The position numbers and the translations under genes are program-made. Under the pieces are notes generated by a model. That model was not told the DNA's origin. It saw nothing but the letters and a program-made list of their open reading frames with translations, and ran no database searches. This document shows positions 35,823-43,244 of a stretch of DNA of 64,000 bases, piece by piece; position 1 is the first letter of the stretch, and each line of letters opens with the position of its first letter. Source of the stretch: Peribacillus frigoritolerans (GTDB lineage Bacteria; Bacillota; Bacilli; Bacillales; Bacillaceae); assembly GCF_004358755.1 (NCBI RefSeq), contig NZ_SMZY01000002.1, positions 992,001-1,056,000 on the forward strand, written 5' to 3'.

Positions 35823-35836
35823 ATAAAACGTTTTCA
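35823..35836 (+). promoter_or_regulatory. cre-like site ahead of msmX
   Basis: ATAAAACGTTTTCA is palindromic at its core and differs at two bases from TGAAAACGTTTTCA. It lies 20 bp before the msmX start. Weaker than the site at 21155. Confidence 0.35.
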
Positions 35837-35855
35837 TTTTCTGAGGAGGATTCAA

Positions 35856-36968
35856 ATGGCTGAGCTTAAATTAAACAATATTTATAAAATGTATGATAAC
35901 AAGGTAACGGCAGTTGAAGATTTTAATCTTCACATTCAAGATAAAGAATTCATCGTTTTCGTCGGCCCATCAGGCTGCGGTAAATCAACGACTCTTCGTA
36001 TGATTGCAGGCCTTGAAGAAATTTCTAAAGGCGACTTCTCAATTGACGGCAAACGCATGAATGACGTTGCGCCGAAAGACCGCGACATCGCGATGGTTTT
36101 CCAGAACTACGCGCTTTATCCTCATATGTCTGTTTATGACAACATGGCATTTGGACTTAAGCTCCGCAAATTCCCTAAAGAAGAAATTGATCGCCGTGTG
36201 AAAGATGCTTCTCGCATTTTGGGTCTAGATCAATATTTAGACCGCAAGCCTAAAGCATTGTCAGGCGGTCAGCGTCAGCGTGTTGCACTTGGACGTGCCA
36301 TCGTTCGTGACGCAAAAGTATTCTTAATGGATGAGCCTTTATCAAACTTGGATGCTAAATTGCGTGTGCAAATGCGTGCTGAAATTTCTAAGCTTCATCA
36401 CCGCCTGCAAACAACAACAATTTACGTAACACATGACCAAACAGAAGCAATGACAATGGCTACACGCCTTGTTGTTATGAAAGACGGCATCATCCAGCAG
36501 GTCGGCGCTCCTAAAGAAGTATATGAAAAGCCTGAAAACCTTTTTGTTGGCGGATTTATCGGTTCACCATCTATGAACTTCTTTAGTGGTCAATTAACAG
36601 ACGGCAAATTCTCTATCGGAACTCAATCCATTGTTGTTCCTGAAGGCAAAATGAAATATCTTCGCGAGCAAGGCTACGTTGGCAAAGAATTGATCATGGG
36701 CGTGCGTCCTGAAGATATCCATGATGAGCCAGTGTTCATCGAATCTTCTCACGGATCAAAAGTAGATGCTAAAATCGAAGTATCTGAGCTTATGGGTGCT
36801 GAAACGATGCTCTACTCTAAAATCGACGGCCAGGACTTCATTGCACGTGTAGATTCACGTACAGACGTAAGACCAGACCAAATCATCCAGCTTGCTCTTG
36901 ACATGAACAAGTCTCACTTCTTTGATAAAGAGACAGAGGTTCGTATTCGTCCGGCAAGTGAACAATAA
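35856..36968 (+). CDS. msmX: Multi-sugar ABC importer ATPase MsmX
   Basis: A 370-residue ATPase with Walker A GPSGCGKST (residues 37-45), Q-loop VFQNYALYPHMS, signature LSGGQRQRVALGRAI, Walker B LMDEPLSNLDAKLR and a C-terminal TOBE/OB regulatory domain (about 240-365). This is the MsmX/UgpC family, shared ATPase for several sugar importers in Bacillus. Codon use is highly biased, suggesting strong expression. TGAGGAGG precedes ATG 35856. A terminator follows at once, so no permease is encoded here, as expected for a shared ATPase. Confidence 0.93.
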   Translation: MAELKLNNIYKMYDNKVTAVEDFNLHIQDKEFIVFVGPSGCGKSTTLRMIAGLEEISKGDFSIDGKRMNDVAPKDRDIAMVFQNYALYPHMSVYDNMAFGLKLRKFPKEEIDRRVKDASRILGLDQYLDRKPKALSGGQRQRVALGRAIVRDAKVFLMDEPLSNLDAKLRVQMRAEISKLHHRLQTTTIYVTHDQTEAMTMATRLVVMKDGIIQQVGAPKEVYEKPENLFVGGFIGSPSMNFFSGQLTDGKFSIGTQSIVVPEGKMKYLREQGYVGKELIMGVRPEDIHDEPVFIESSHGSKVDAKIEVSELMGAETMLYSKIDGQDFIARVDSRTDVRPDQIIQLALDMNKSHFFDKETEVRIRPASEQ

Positions 36969-36976
36969 TAAACATC

Positions 36977-37015
36977 AAATCAGCCTGAGACTCTCTCAGG
37001 CTGATTTTTTTATTT
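36977..37015 (+). terminator. Terminator of msmX
   Basis: AATCAGCCTGAGA and TCTCAGGCTGATT form a 13-bp stem, then a T run. Confidence 0.92.
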
Positions 37016-37036
37016 CCTCGCCTTCCCCGCACATTC

Positions 37037-37285
37037 TTACTCCCTAATGTGTATTGCCTCTTCATGAAGACAATTGCTGCAAGAAAACAAATGGATGCAC
37101 TGATGTGATTCAAGAGAATCCATGACCCCATCGAATAGCTTCATTGTGTCGATTTCCATATATGCGCTGTATTCATCTAAATAATCGGTTATTTTTCCAT
37201 GATCCGTCATGCTGATTTTGCAATTCGGACAGGCTGCTGCTTCCATCTCACTGTTAAACCCATTACAAAGCGGGCACATGTTCAT
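37037..37285 (-). CDS. Zinc-ribbon small protein
   Basis: An 82-residue protein with CPLC (residues 4-7), CPNC (about 19-22), a single Cys (about 62) and CSNC (about 68-71): two zinc ribbons flanking an acidic helical stretch. The start is ATG 37285, behind GCAGGTGAT. Isolated on the minus strand between msmX and sspB. Function unknown; zinc binding is inferred from the cysteine pairs. Confidence 0.7.
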   Translation of the reverse strand: MNMCPLCNGFNSEMEAAACPNCKISMTDHGKITDYLDEYSAYMEIDTMKLFDGVMDSLESHQCIHLFSCSNCLHEEAIHIRE

Positions 37286-37392
37286 TTTTATCACCTGCAG
37301 CTTCATATACTTGATTCCTCTTTATATATTCCCTAACTCTCTTTCACTTTATGTAACACCTATATTTCCATAATAATTACCATTTTCGCATG

Positions 37393-37422
37393 TGCATATA
37401 TTTTCACGGGAAATACATAATA
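37393..37422 (+). promoter_or_regulatory. Sigma-G type promoter of sspB
   Basis: TGCATA (37393-37398) and CATAATA (37416-37422) are 17 bp apart, matching forespore sigma-G promoters of SASP genes. Transcription would start near 37430, giving a leader of about 129 nt. Confidence 0.72.
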
Positions 37423-37442
37423 CGTAATAACAACAGTTGAAC

Positions 37443-37526
37443 ACCCGCTGCACCCTCACATGATGGGTTAGCCGAGAAGGCCATGAATCATTTCGACTCA
37501 TGCACTGGTGCAACTCCAGCTTACCC
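37443..37526 (+). ncRNA. Structured leader RNA of sspB (candidate)
   Basis: GC-richer than its surroundings. GGGTTA (37465-37470) can pair with TTACCC (37521-37526), enclosing three small hairpins: GCC/GGC (37471-37481), CATGA/TCATG (37482-37502) and CTGG/CCAG (37505-37519) with loop TGCAACT. Two competing pairings also exist: ACCC (37443-37446) with GGGT, and TGCACC (37449-37454) with GGTGCA (37507-37512). It matches no riboswitch class that I know. See the findings. Confidence 0.45.
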
Positions 37527-37558
37527 AAAAACTATATTATTTCAAGGAGTGTATTTAC

Positions 37559-37765
37559 ATGGCACAATCACGCAGCAATTCTTCAAATCAACTAGTTGTA
37601 CCTGGTGCACAACAAGCAATCGATCAAATGAAGTACGAAATCGCTTCTGAGTTCGGAGTGAACTTAGGACCAGAAACAACTGCTCGTGCTAACGGATCTG
37701 TTGGCGGAGAAATCACAAAACGTTTAGTTTCATATGCTCAATCAAACATGGGCGGAAAATTCTAA
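37559..37765 (+). CDS. sspB: Alpha/beta-type small acid-soluble spore protein
   Basis: A 68-residue SASP with the germination protease region ([13 protein letters not shown]) and the conserved [18 protein letters not shown] motif. Such proteins coat spore DNA, protect it from UV and heat, and supply amino acids at germination. AAGGAG precedes ATG 37559. A forespore sigma-G promoter lies about 130 bp upstream. Position in the yhe block corresponds to sspB. Confidence 0.95.
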   Translation: MAQSRSNSSNQLVVPGAQQAIDQMKYEIASEFGVNLGPETTARANGSVGGEITKRLVSYAQSNMGGKF

Positions 37766-37792
37766 TAAGACAACCAAATAACATGGCTTAAA

Positions 37793-37820
37793 GGACCCTG
37801 GCATTCCGCCGGGGTCTTTT
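37793..37820 (+). terminator. Terminator of sspB
   Basis: GACCCTGG and CCGGGGTC form an 8-bp stem followed by TTTT. Confidence 0.75.
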
Positions 37821-37909
37821 CCAGTTTCCACATTTCTTATCAGCCCTTAGTATCAAACAAGTTCCCTTCTCCATATACATGAAGAAAACATCCAGAAGGA
37901 GAATGCTCC

Positions 37910-38059
37910 ATGTTTGAAACCATTGATTGGAGAGCTGTTACATTCATTTGCGCGAGCCTCGCACATGAAATGATTGTTCACTTTAACATGCCCAGAGTGT
38001 ATTATTTTGAACAGGAAAAAAAGCAGCTGCTGAATGAGGTTAAATCTGTAAAGCTGTAA
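37910..38059 (+). CDS. yheF: Small protein in the yheF position, 49 aa
   Basis: MFETIDWRAVTFICASLAHE starts a 49-residue peptide with a short hydrophobic segment (about 9-18) and a charged C-terminal helix. AGAAGGAG lies 8 nt before ATG 37910. It directly follows sspB, where B. subtilis has the similarly short yheF. Name by position and size only. Confidence 0.55.
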   Translation: MFETIDWRAVTFICASLAHEMIVHFNMPRVYYFEQEKKQLLNEVKSVKL

Positions 38060-38069
38060 ATTTCACCAT

Positions 38070-38109
38070 AAAAAAAGAGCAGGCTGCATAACCGCTCGCG
38101 CCTACTCTT
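38070..38109 (-). terminator. Terminator of tcyABC
   Basis: AGAGTAGGC and GCCTGCTCT arms (one G-T pair) overlap the last codons of the ATPase gene; seven T residues follow on the minus strand. Confidence 0.8.
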
Positions 38110-38839
38110 CAAGTTTTCTAAGGAAACGTTTTGTCCGTTCTTCTTTTGGATGATCAAATACTTCAGCTGGTGCACCGCGTTCTACGATGACCCCATTATC
38201 CATGAAGATCACTTCATCTGCCACATCTTTTGCAAATCGCATTTCATGAGTGACGACCACCATGGTCATTCCTTCTGCGGCTAAATCTTTCATCACATTG
38301 AGTACGTCGCCGATAAGTTCAGGATCAAGGGCTGAAGTAGGCTCGTCAAACAGCATAACCTTAGGCTCCATCGCAAGGGCTCTTGCTATGCCTACGCGCT
38401 GCTGCTGCCCGCCTGAGAGCTGAAAAGGATAGAAATCCATTTTATCCCCAAGGCCTACTTTTTCAAGCAGGGCACTTGCTTTTTTCACGGCTGTTTCTTT
38501 GTTTTCTCTCTTCACGATTACTGGCCCTTCAATTACATTTTCAAGGGCTGTTTTATGCGGGAAAAGATTATAGCTTTGAAAAACCATACCGGTATTGCTT
38601 CTAAACTCAGTAATTGTTTTTTTAGCCACATTCCCCGAGAAATCAAGTGTTTGCTGATCAAGCTGAATGATCCCCTTTGTCGGTACTTCCAGTACGTTCA
38701 GGCATCTTAGGAATGTTGTTTTTCCAGACCCGGATGGTCCGATCACAACAACTACTTTCCCCTTTTCAATCTCCAAATCAATGCCTTTTAGAACTTCTAA
38801 TTCACCAAAGCTTTTATGCAATCCTTTTATTAAAATCAT
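38102..38839 (-). CDS. tcyC: Polar amino-acid (cystine-type) ABC importer ATPase
   Basis: A 245-residue ATPase with Walker [10 protein letters not shown] (about 33-41), signature [15 protein letters not shown], Walker [14 protein letters not shown] and switch His VTHEM. This is the GlnQ/TcyC family. It is the last gene of a binding protein-permease-ATPase run. The cystine assignment rests on the resemblance of the binding protein to TcyA and on the gene order tcyA-tcyB-tcyC. Confidence 0.87.
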   Translation of the reverse strand: MILIKGLHKSFGELEVLKGIDLEIEKGKVVVVIGPSGSGKTTFLRCLNVLEVPTKGIIQLDQQTLDFSGNVAKKTITEFRSNTGMVFQSYNLFPHKTALENVIEGPVIVKRENKETAVKKASALLEKVGLGDKMDFYPFQLSGGQQQRVGIARALAMEPKVMLFDEPTSALDPELIGDVLNVMKDLAAEGMTMVVVTHEMRFAKDVADEVIFMDNGVIVERGAPAEVFDHPKEERTKRFLRKLEE

Positions 38840-38854
38840 ATGAGTGCTCCTTTA

Positions 38855-39556
38855 CTACCTTGCAACATAGCGGTCCAGTTTTCCTTCAATTCGCTGCTGG
38901 ATGACCGATAGCGCCAAGCAAATGATCCAGTAAAGCAGAGCGGCTTCAGAATACATGAGCAGGAATTCATAATTCGTTGATGCAATTTCCTGGGCTTTTC
39001 TGAACATCTCTGTTACAAGAATTAATGATGCAAGTGATGTATCCTTTACTAAACTGATAAAGGTGTTGGAGAGCGGCGGTATCGATACACGCGTAGCCTG
39101 CGGCAATATAATTCTTTTTAGCGTCTGCGAGTAGCTCATTCCGATTGAATATCCCGCTTCCCATTGTCCTTTAGGTGTAGATAGTATAGCGGCTCTGATT
39201 ATTTCTGATGCATATGCACCGACATTCAGGGAGAAACCAATTACTGCTGAGATAAACGGACTGATTGTCACTCCTACACTTGGAAGACCATAAAAGATGA
39301 TAAACAATTGGACAAGGAGCGGAGTTCCTCTAATAATTGAAACGTATATTCTTGCGATTATCTGAAAAGGTTTTATTGTTGATATCCTTGCCAAAGCTGT
39401 CAGAACAGCAAGAATCATTCCAATAGCAAAGGAGATCAGTGTCAAAGGAAGTGAATAATACAAAGCTCCCTTCACCAAAGGGAGAAGGGAACTTTGTGCA
39501 ATATTGGCCAAACGTTCTAACCGTTCAGGGTCTGCAAAAATATTATTCAGATACAT
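38855..39556 (-). CDS. tcyB: Polar amino-acid (cystine-type) ABC importer permease
   Basis: A 233-residue permease with about five helices and the HisM-type loop EAGYSIGMSYSQTLKRIILPQA (EAA motif). The start is ATG 39556 (an upstream TTG at 39565 is possible); both overlap the end of the binding-protein gene, so translation is probably coupled. It forms the membrane channel with TcyC. Confidence 0.85.
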   Translation of the reverse strand: MYLNNIFADPERLERLANIAQSSLLPLVKGALYYSLPLTLISFAIGMILAVLTALARISTIKPFQIIARIYVSIIRGTPLLVQLFIIFYGLPSVGVTISPFISAVIGFSLNVGAYASEIIRAAILSTPKGQWEAGYSIGMSYSQTLKRIILPQATRVSIPPLSNTFISLVKDTSLASLILVTEMFRKAQEIASTNYEFLLMYSEAALLYWIICLALSVIQQRIEGKLDRYVAR

Positions 39557-40358
39557 CTTCGCCAAACCATTTCTCGGAGATTTTCTTATACGTGCCGTCT
39601 TCTTTCATTTCTGCTAATGCTTTATTCACTTCTTCCACTAACTTGCCGCTGTCTTTGCGGAACATTAGTCCGCTTTGTGCAGCATCTTCACTTTCATCAA
39701 CAATTTGAATGGGTGCGTTGCCGCGCTGATTCTGGAAATCAAGGACAGATAGCTTGTCGTTGATCGTTGCATCTGCACGTTTAGAATTAATGAGATCGAT
39801 TGCTTGAGTAAATCCTTCTACACCAACAAGCTCAGCACCATTTTCTTTGGCAATTTCCCCGTAGTTGCTTGTTAAAGATTGTGCTGCTTTTTTCCCTTTT
39901 AAATCTTTAAATGATTGAATGTCTTTATTGTCTTTATGTGTGACAAGTACAGCGGCAGATGAAATATATGGTTCAGAGAAATCATATTTTTCCGTGCGTT
40001 CAGGTTTGATGCCTACCTGGTTGGCAATCATGTCAAAACGTTTAGCATCAAGACCGGCGAACATTGCATCCCACTGTGTTTCTTTAAACTCAGCCTTCAC
40101 GCCAAGACGCTTTGCAACTTCTTGTGCGATTTCTACATCAAAGCCGGTTAATTTATCTTTGTCATCATGGAATGTGAAAGGAGGATATGTACCTTCTGTT
40201 CCAATGACAAGCACACCCTCTTCTTTTACTTTGTCAAACAGTTCAGCGTCAGTTCCTGCCTGATCCCCTTCTTTCTTTTTATCGCCGCCTGTTCCGCAAG
40301 CAGACAAAATCAGCACAAACACTGATAAAAGTGCAAATAGACTAAAAAATCTTTTCAT
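39543..40358 (-). CDS. tcyA: Cystine-type ABC importer binding lipoprotein
   Basis: A 271-residue lipoprotein with lipobox LSAC (Cys21), then a type II periplasmic-binding fold with GTEGTYPPFTFHD, LTGFDVEIAQEVAKRLG and a C-terminal KISEKWFGEDVSE. The GTEGTYPPFTFHD and NQVGI motifs resemble TcyA of B. subtilis. It captures the substrate outside the membrane. Its promoter lies about 50-75 bp upstream. Confidence 0.87.
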   Translation of the reverse strand: MKRFFSLFALLSVFVLILSACGTGGDKKKEGDQAGTDAELFDKVKEEGVLVIGTEGTYPPFTFHDDKDKLTGFDVEIAQEVAKRLGVKAEFKETQWDAMFAGLDAKRFDMIANQVGIKPERTEKYDFSEPYISSAAVLVTHKDNKDIQSFKDLKGKKAAQSLTSNYGEIAKENGAELVGVEGFTQAIDLINSKRADATINDKLSVLDFQNQRGNAPIQIVDESEDAAQSGLMFRKDSGKLVEEVNKALAEMKEDGTYKKISEKWFGEDVSE

Positions 40359-40405
40359 GTTTAAACCCCCACTAATCTTATCGGATTTTAATAAAGTACG
40401 TTAGA

Positions 40406-40434
40406 ATATTACCTCCAAGACCGCCTTCTGTCAA
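40406..40434 (-). promoter_or_regulatory. Sigma-A promoter of tcyABC
   Basis: On the minus strand TTGACA (40434-40429) and TAATAT (40411-40406) are 17 bp apart. A CymR operator could not be recognised with confidence. Confidence 0.75.
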
Positions 40435-40539
40435 TTGATTTGTTTTACTTTTTTAGTGTAACCAGTTTAGAACATAGTATGTTTTTCTCTTCTCCTTCAA
40501 ATGAAGTAAAATGAAAGAAAACCGACAGGAGAGTTTGTT

Positions 40540-41160
40540 ATGAAAATCGCACTATTTGGCGGAACAGGAAGAGTTGGCAGAGCATTCTTAGAACAAGCCC
40601 TAAATGAAGGGCACAATGTCCGGTTGCTTGTCAGAGATCCTTCAAAAATAGAGAACATAGATAAAAATGCTGAGATGATTAAAGGAAATGCACGTAATCT
40701 TCAAAGCATCGAGAAAACAGTTTCAGGCTGTGATGCAGTTGTCAGCTGTCTCGGCACCGATGGAGATGATACCCTTACAGTCGCAGTGCCGCTGATTGTA
40801 CAGGCAATCAAAAATGAAAACATAAACAGAGTAATTACAATTGGAACAGCTGGTATTTTACAGGCAAAATCCAATCCTGACCTGTACAGATTTCAATCAA
40901 ATGAGTCGAAACGGACTTTGACAAGAGCAGCGAACGAACATTTAAATGTCTATCAGACATTAAAAGAGTCCAATCTCCAATGGACAATCGTCTGTCCCAC
41001 TTACCTGCCAGATGGAGAATTAACAAAGAAGTACAGATTTGAGGAAAATTATCTTCCGGAACACGGAAAGCAAATATCTGCTGAGGATACAGGGTATTTC
41101 ACTTATCAGGTTCTAATTGAAAAGTCCTTTATCCGTAAACGGGTCGGACTGGCTTACTAA
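40540..41160 (+). CDS. yheG: NAD(P)-binding protein YheG
   Basis: A 206-residue atypical short-chain reductase/NmrA-like protein with the GGTGRVGRAF dinucleotide motif at residues 7-16, and DAVVSCLGTDGDD after strand 4. Similar in size to B. subtilis YheG (206). Substrate unknown; relatives are flavin/biliverdin reductase-like. Single gene, convergent with bmrD, ACAGGAGAG before the ATG. Confidence 0.88.
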   Translation: MKIALFGGTGRVGRAFLEQALNEGHNVRLLVRDPSKIENIDKNAEMIKGNARNLQSIEKTVSGCDAVVSCLGTDGDDTLTVAVPLIVQAIKNENINRVITIGTAGILQAKSNPDLYRFQSNESKRTLTRAANEHLNVYQTLKESNLQWTIVCPTYLPDGELTKKYRFEENYLPEHGKQISAEDTGYFTYQVLIEKSFIRKRVGLAY

Positions 41161-41186
41161 GGCATTACTATCTTCTAAAAAAAAAC

Positions 41187-41226
41187 AAAAACCACGTGCC
41201 TGACTAAATCAGGCACGTGGTTTTCT
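41187..41226. terminator. Bidirectional terminator between yheG and bmrD
   Basis: AACCACGTGCCTGA and TCAGGCACGTGGTT form a perfect 14-bp stem with T runs on both strands, between convergent genes. Confidence 0.95.
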
Positions 41227-43244
41227 TATCCTGCAAGGGTATTCTGTTTTCCCTGCTGCAGTTCATACATTTGATAGTACTTTCCTTTTTGTTTCATTAA
41301 TTCATCGTGATTGCCCCGCTCCGCTATTTCACCCCGGTCAAGGACAAGGATTTGATCTGCATTCTTAATAGTAGAAAGCCGATGAGCAATGATAAATGTT
41401 GTTCTGCCTTTTTTCAGAACTTCAAGTGCATCTTGAATGACAGCTTCTGTTTCTGTATCAATGCTTGCCGTAGCTTCATCTAATATGAGAATGGCAGGAT
41501 CATAAGCGAGCGCTCTTGCAAATGAGATCAGCTGGCGCTGTCCCGATGAGAGCGTGCTTCCTTTTTCGATAACAGGCTCATCAAATCCAAGGGGCAGATG
41601 CTTCAGCAATTGATCTGCGCCAACATCTTTTAACGCTTTCTCCACTTGTTCTCTGGTGATATCCGGATTATCAAGGCTTACATTCGAAGCAATCGTTCCT
41701 GTGAACAAAAATGGATCCTGAAGCACAATCCCCATATGCTCTCTGACTGCCTGGCGCGGCATGGATAATATATCTTTGCCGTCAATTGTGATTTTGCCTT
41801 CTTTTATATCGTAAAAACGAAACAGTAAATTCATAATCGAACTTTTTCCTGAGCCGGTGTGCCCGACTAATGCTACGGTTTCACCCTGCTTCGCTTCAAA
41901 ATCAATATTTTTTAAAACGTACTCGCCTTCTTTATAGCCGAACCAAACATTTTCAAATGCCACATTTCCTTTATAGCGAGGTTCTTTTTTCTCGCTGACA
42001 TCCGTTCCATTTTCATCAAGCAGGCTAAACACTCTCTCAGACGCAACACGCGCTGTTTCAAGCTGGGCGAATTGATTCACAATACCTGTGATTGGCTGAA
42101 AAAGCCTGTTTAAATAATCAACAAACGCATACAGAACTCCTATCGAAACAATAGAACCAACGCCTAAAGAGGCTCCTCCAAAATACCAGATAAGCGCCAC
42201 AAACGCACAGTTCCGCATAAAACCTACCATATTATGCGACAGCAGGGAGTTCAGGCTCAGCAGTTTATTCTGATAGTGAAAATGGGATGCGTTTAATTCT
42301 TCAAATTCCGCTTTCGTTTCTTCCTGTCTGCGGAAAGCCTGAATAATCGTCATTCCCTGAATGGATTCATTAATTGTTCCGTTAATATCGCTGACAAGGG
42401 ATCGAATCTTATGATTATAGGTTGAAGCATACTTTCGGTATACGATGCTCCAGACGACAAGGATCGGCAGGATGACCGTACAGATTAATGCAAGTTTTGC
42501 ATCAAGCAGGAATAAGGCAATGAAAATACCTGTTATATAGATGGCACTTGTAAAGAATGTTGAAAGCACAGCTACAAACAGTTCTCTGATTGCTTCCGTA
42601 TCATTTGTAATTCTTGCAACAACTTTTCCTGCCGGAAGATTATCAAAATAAACAACCGGCAAGCGCTGTATATGCTCAAATACATCCTGGCGCATCTTTT
42701 GAATAATGCGGTTTGAAGTAATTTGCAGAAAGTACCTCTGCCCATAGTGAAAGAATGAAGCAAAGACAAGCAAACCAAAATAAATGGCAATTAAAGTGAT
42801 GAGCCCTTTAATTTCAGGCTGATAAAATGCAAACAGCTGTTCAGAAGTCAGCCTGCTGCCTGTATAAGAAGCAGAATCTGTTCCTCGTTCAATAATGACT
42901 GAATTGCCGGCCGCTCTTCTGTCTCCGTCAAACCGAATTTCACCAGTTATGAAATAATAGTCGCGCTGCACTTGCAGAATGTGAACTTCTTTGCCTTTTT
43001 CTTCACCTGGTTCAAAGTAATCCTCGCGTTTATACCAGGATCCTTTGTAGGCTACAGCATTTTCCCCTTCTGCAGTTTCATGCCACTTCTTCTCAATGCC
43101 CAATATGTGGTCATCGATCATTTTTTTTGCGATAAATGGTCCTGTAAGCTCAGCCCCGACTGCAACAGCAAGCATGATTAAAGCAAGTATTAATGTTCTT
43201 TTATAAAGGGCAGCATAGCGTATCAGTCTTTTTCCTGTGCTCAT
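41226..43244 (-). CDS. bmrD: Multidrug ABC exporter subunit BmrD (YheH)
   Basis: A 672-residue half-transporter with six helices, an extra extracytoplasmic insertion after helix 1 (about residues 45-150), and an ATPase domain with Walker A GHTGSGKSS, signature LSSGQRQL, Walker B ILILDEATAS and AHRLS. The insertion and length match BmrD. It contributes the intact catalytic glutamate (LDE) of the heterodimer, while its signature is altered (LSSGQ). ATG 43244 overlaps the bmrC stop by 4 bp. Confidence 0.92.
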   Translation of the reverse strand: MSTGKRLIRYAALYKRTLILALIMLAVAVGAELTGPFIAKKMIDDHILGIEKKWHETAEGENAVAYKGSWYKREDYFEPGEEKGKEVHILQVQRDYYFITGEIRFDGDRRAAGNSVIIERGTDSASYTGSRLTSEQLFAFYQPEIKGLITLIAIYFGLLVFASFFHYGQRYFLQITSNRIIQKMRQDVFEHIQRLPVVYFDNLPAGKVVARITNDTEAIRELFVAVLSTFFTSAIYITGIFIALFLLDAKLALICTVILPILVVWSIVYRKYASTYNHKIRSLVSDINGTINESIQGMTIIQAFRRQEETKAEFEELNASHFHYQNKLLSLNSLLSHNMVGFMRNCAFVALIWYFGGASLGVGSIVSIGVLYAFVDYLNRLFQPITGIVNQFAQLETARVASERVFSLLDENGTDVSEKKEPRYKGNVAFENVWFGYKEGEYVLKNIDFEAKQGETVALVGHTGSGKSSIMNLLFRFYDIKEGKITIDGKDILSMPRQAVREHMGIVLQDPFLFTGTIASNVSLDNPDITREQVEKALKDVGADQLLKHLPLGFDEPVIEKGSTLSSGQRQLISFARALAYDPAILILDEATASIDTETEAVIQDALEVLKKGRTTFIIAHRLSTIKNADQILVLDRGEIAERGNHDELMKQKGKYYQMYELQQGKQNTLAG

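Noticed and set aside
37465-37527. tRNA gene in the sspB leader
   Set aside because: The fold is cloverleaf-like, but the D arm is far too short, position 33 and the T-loop are not canonical, and the element lies inside an mRNA leader.
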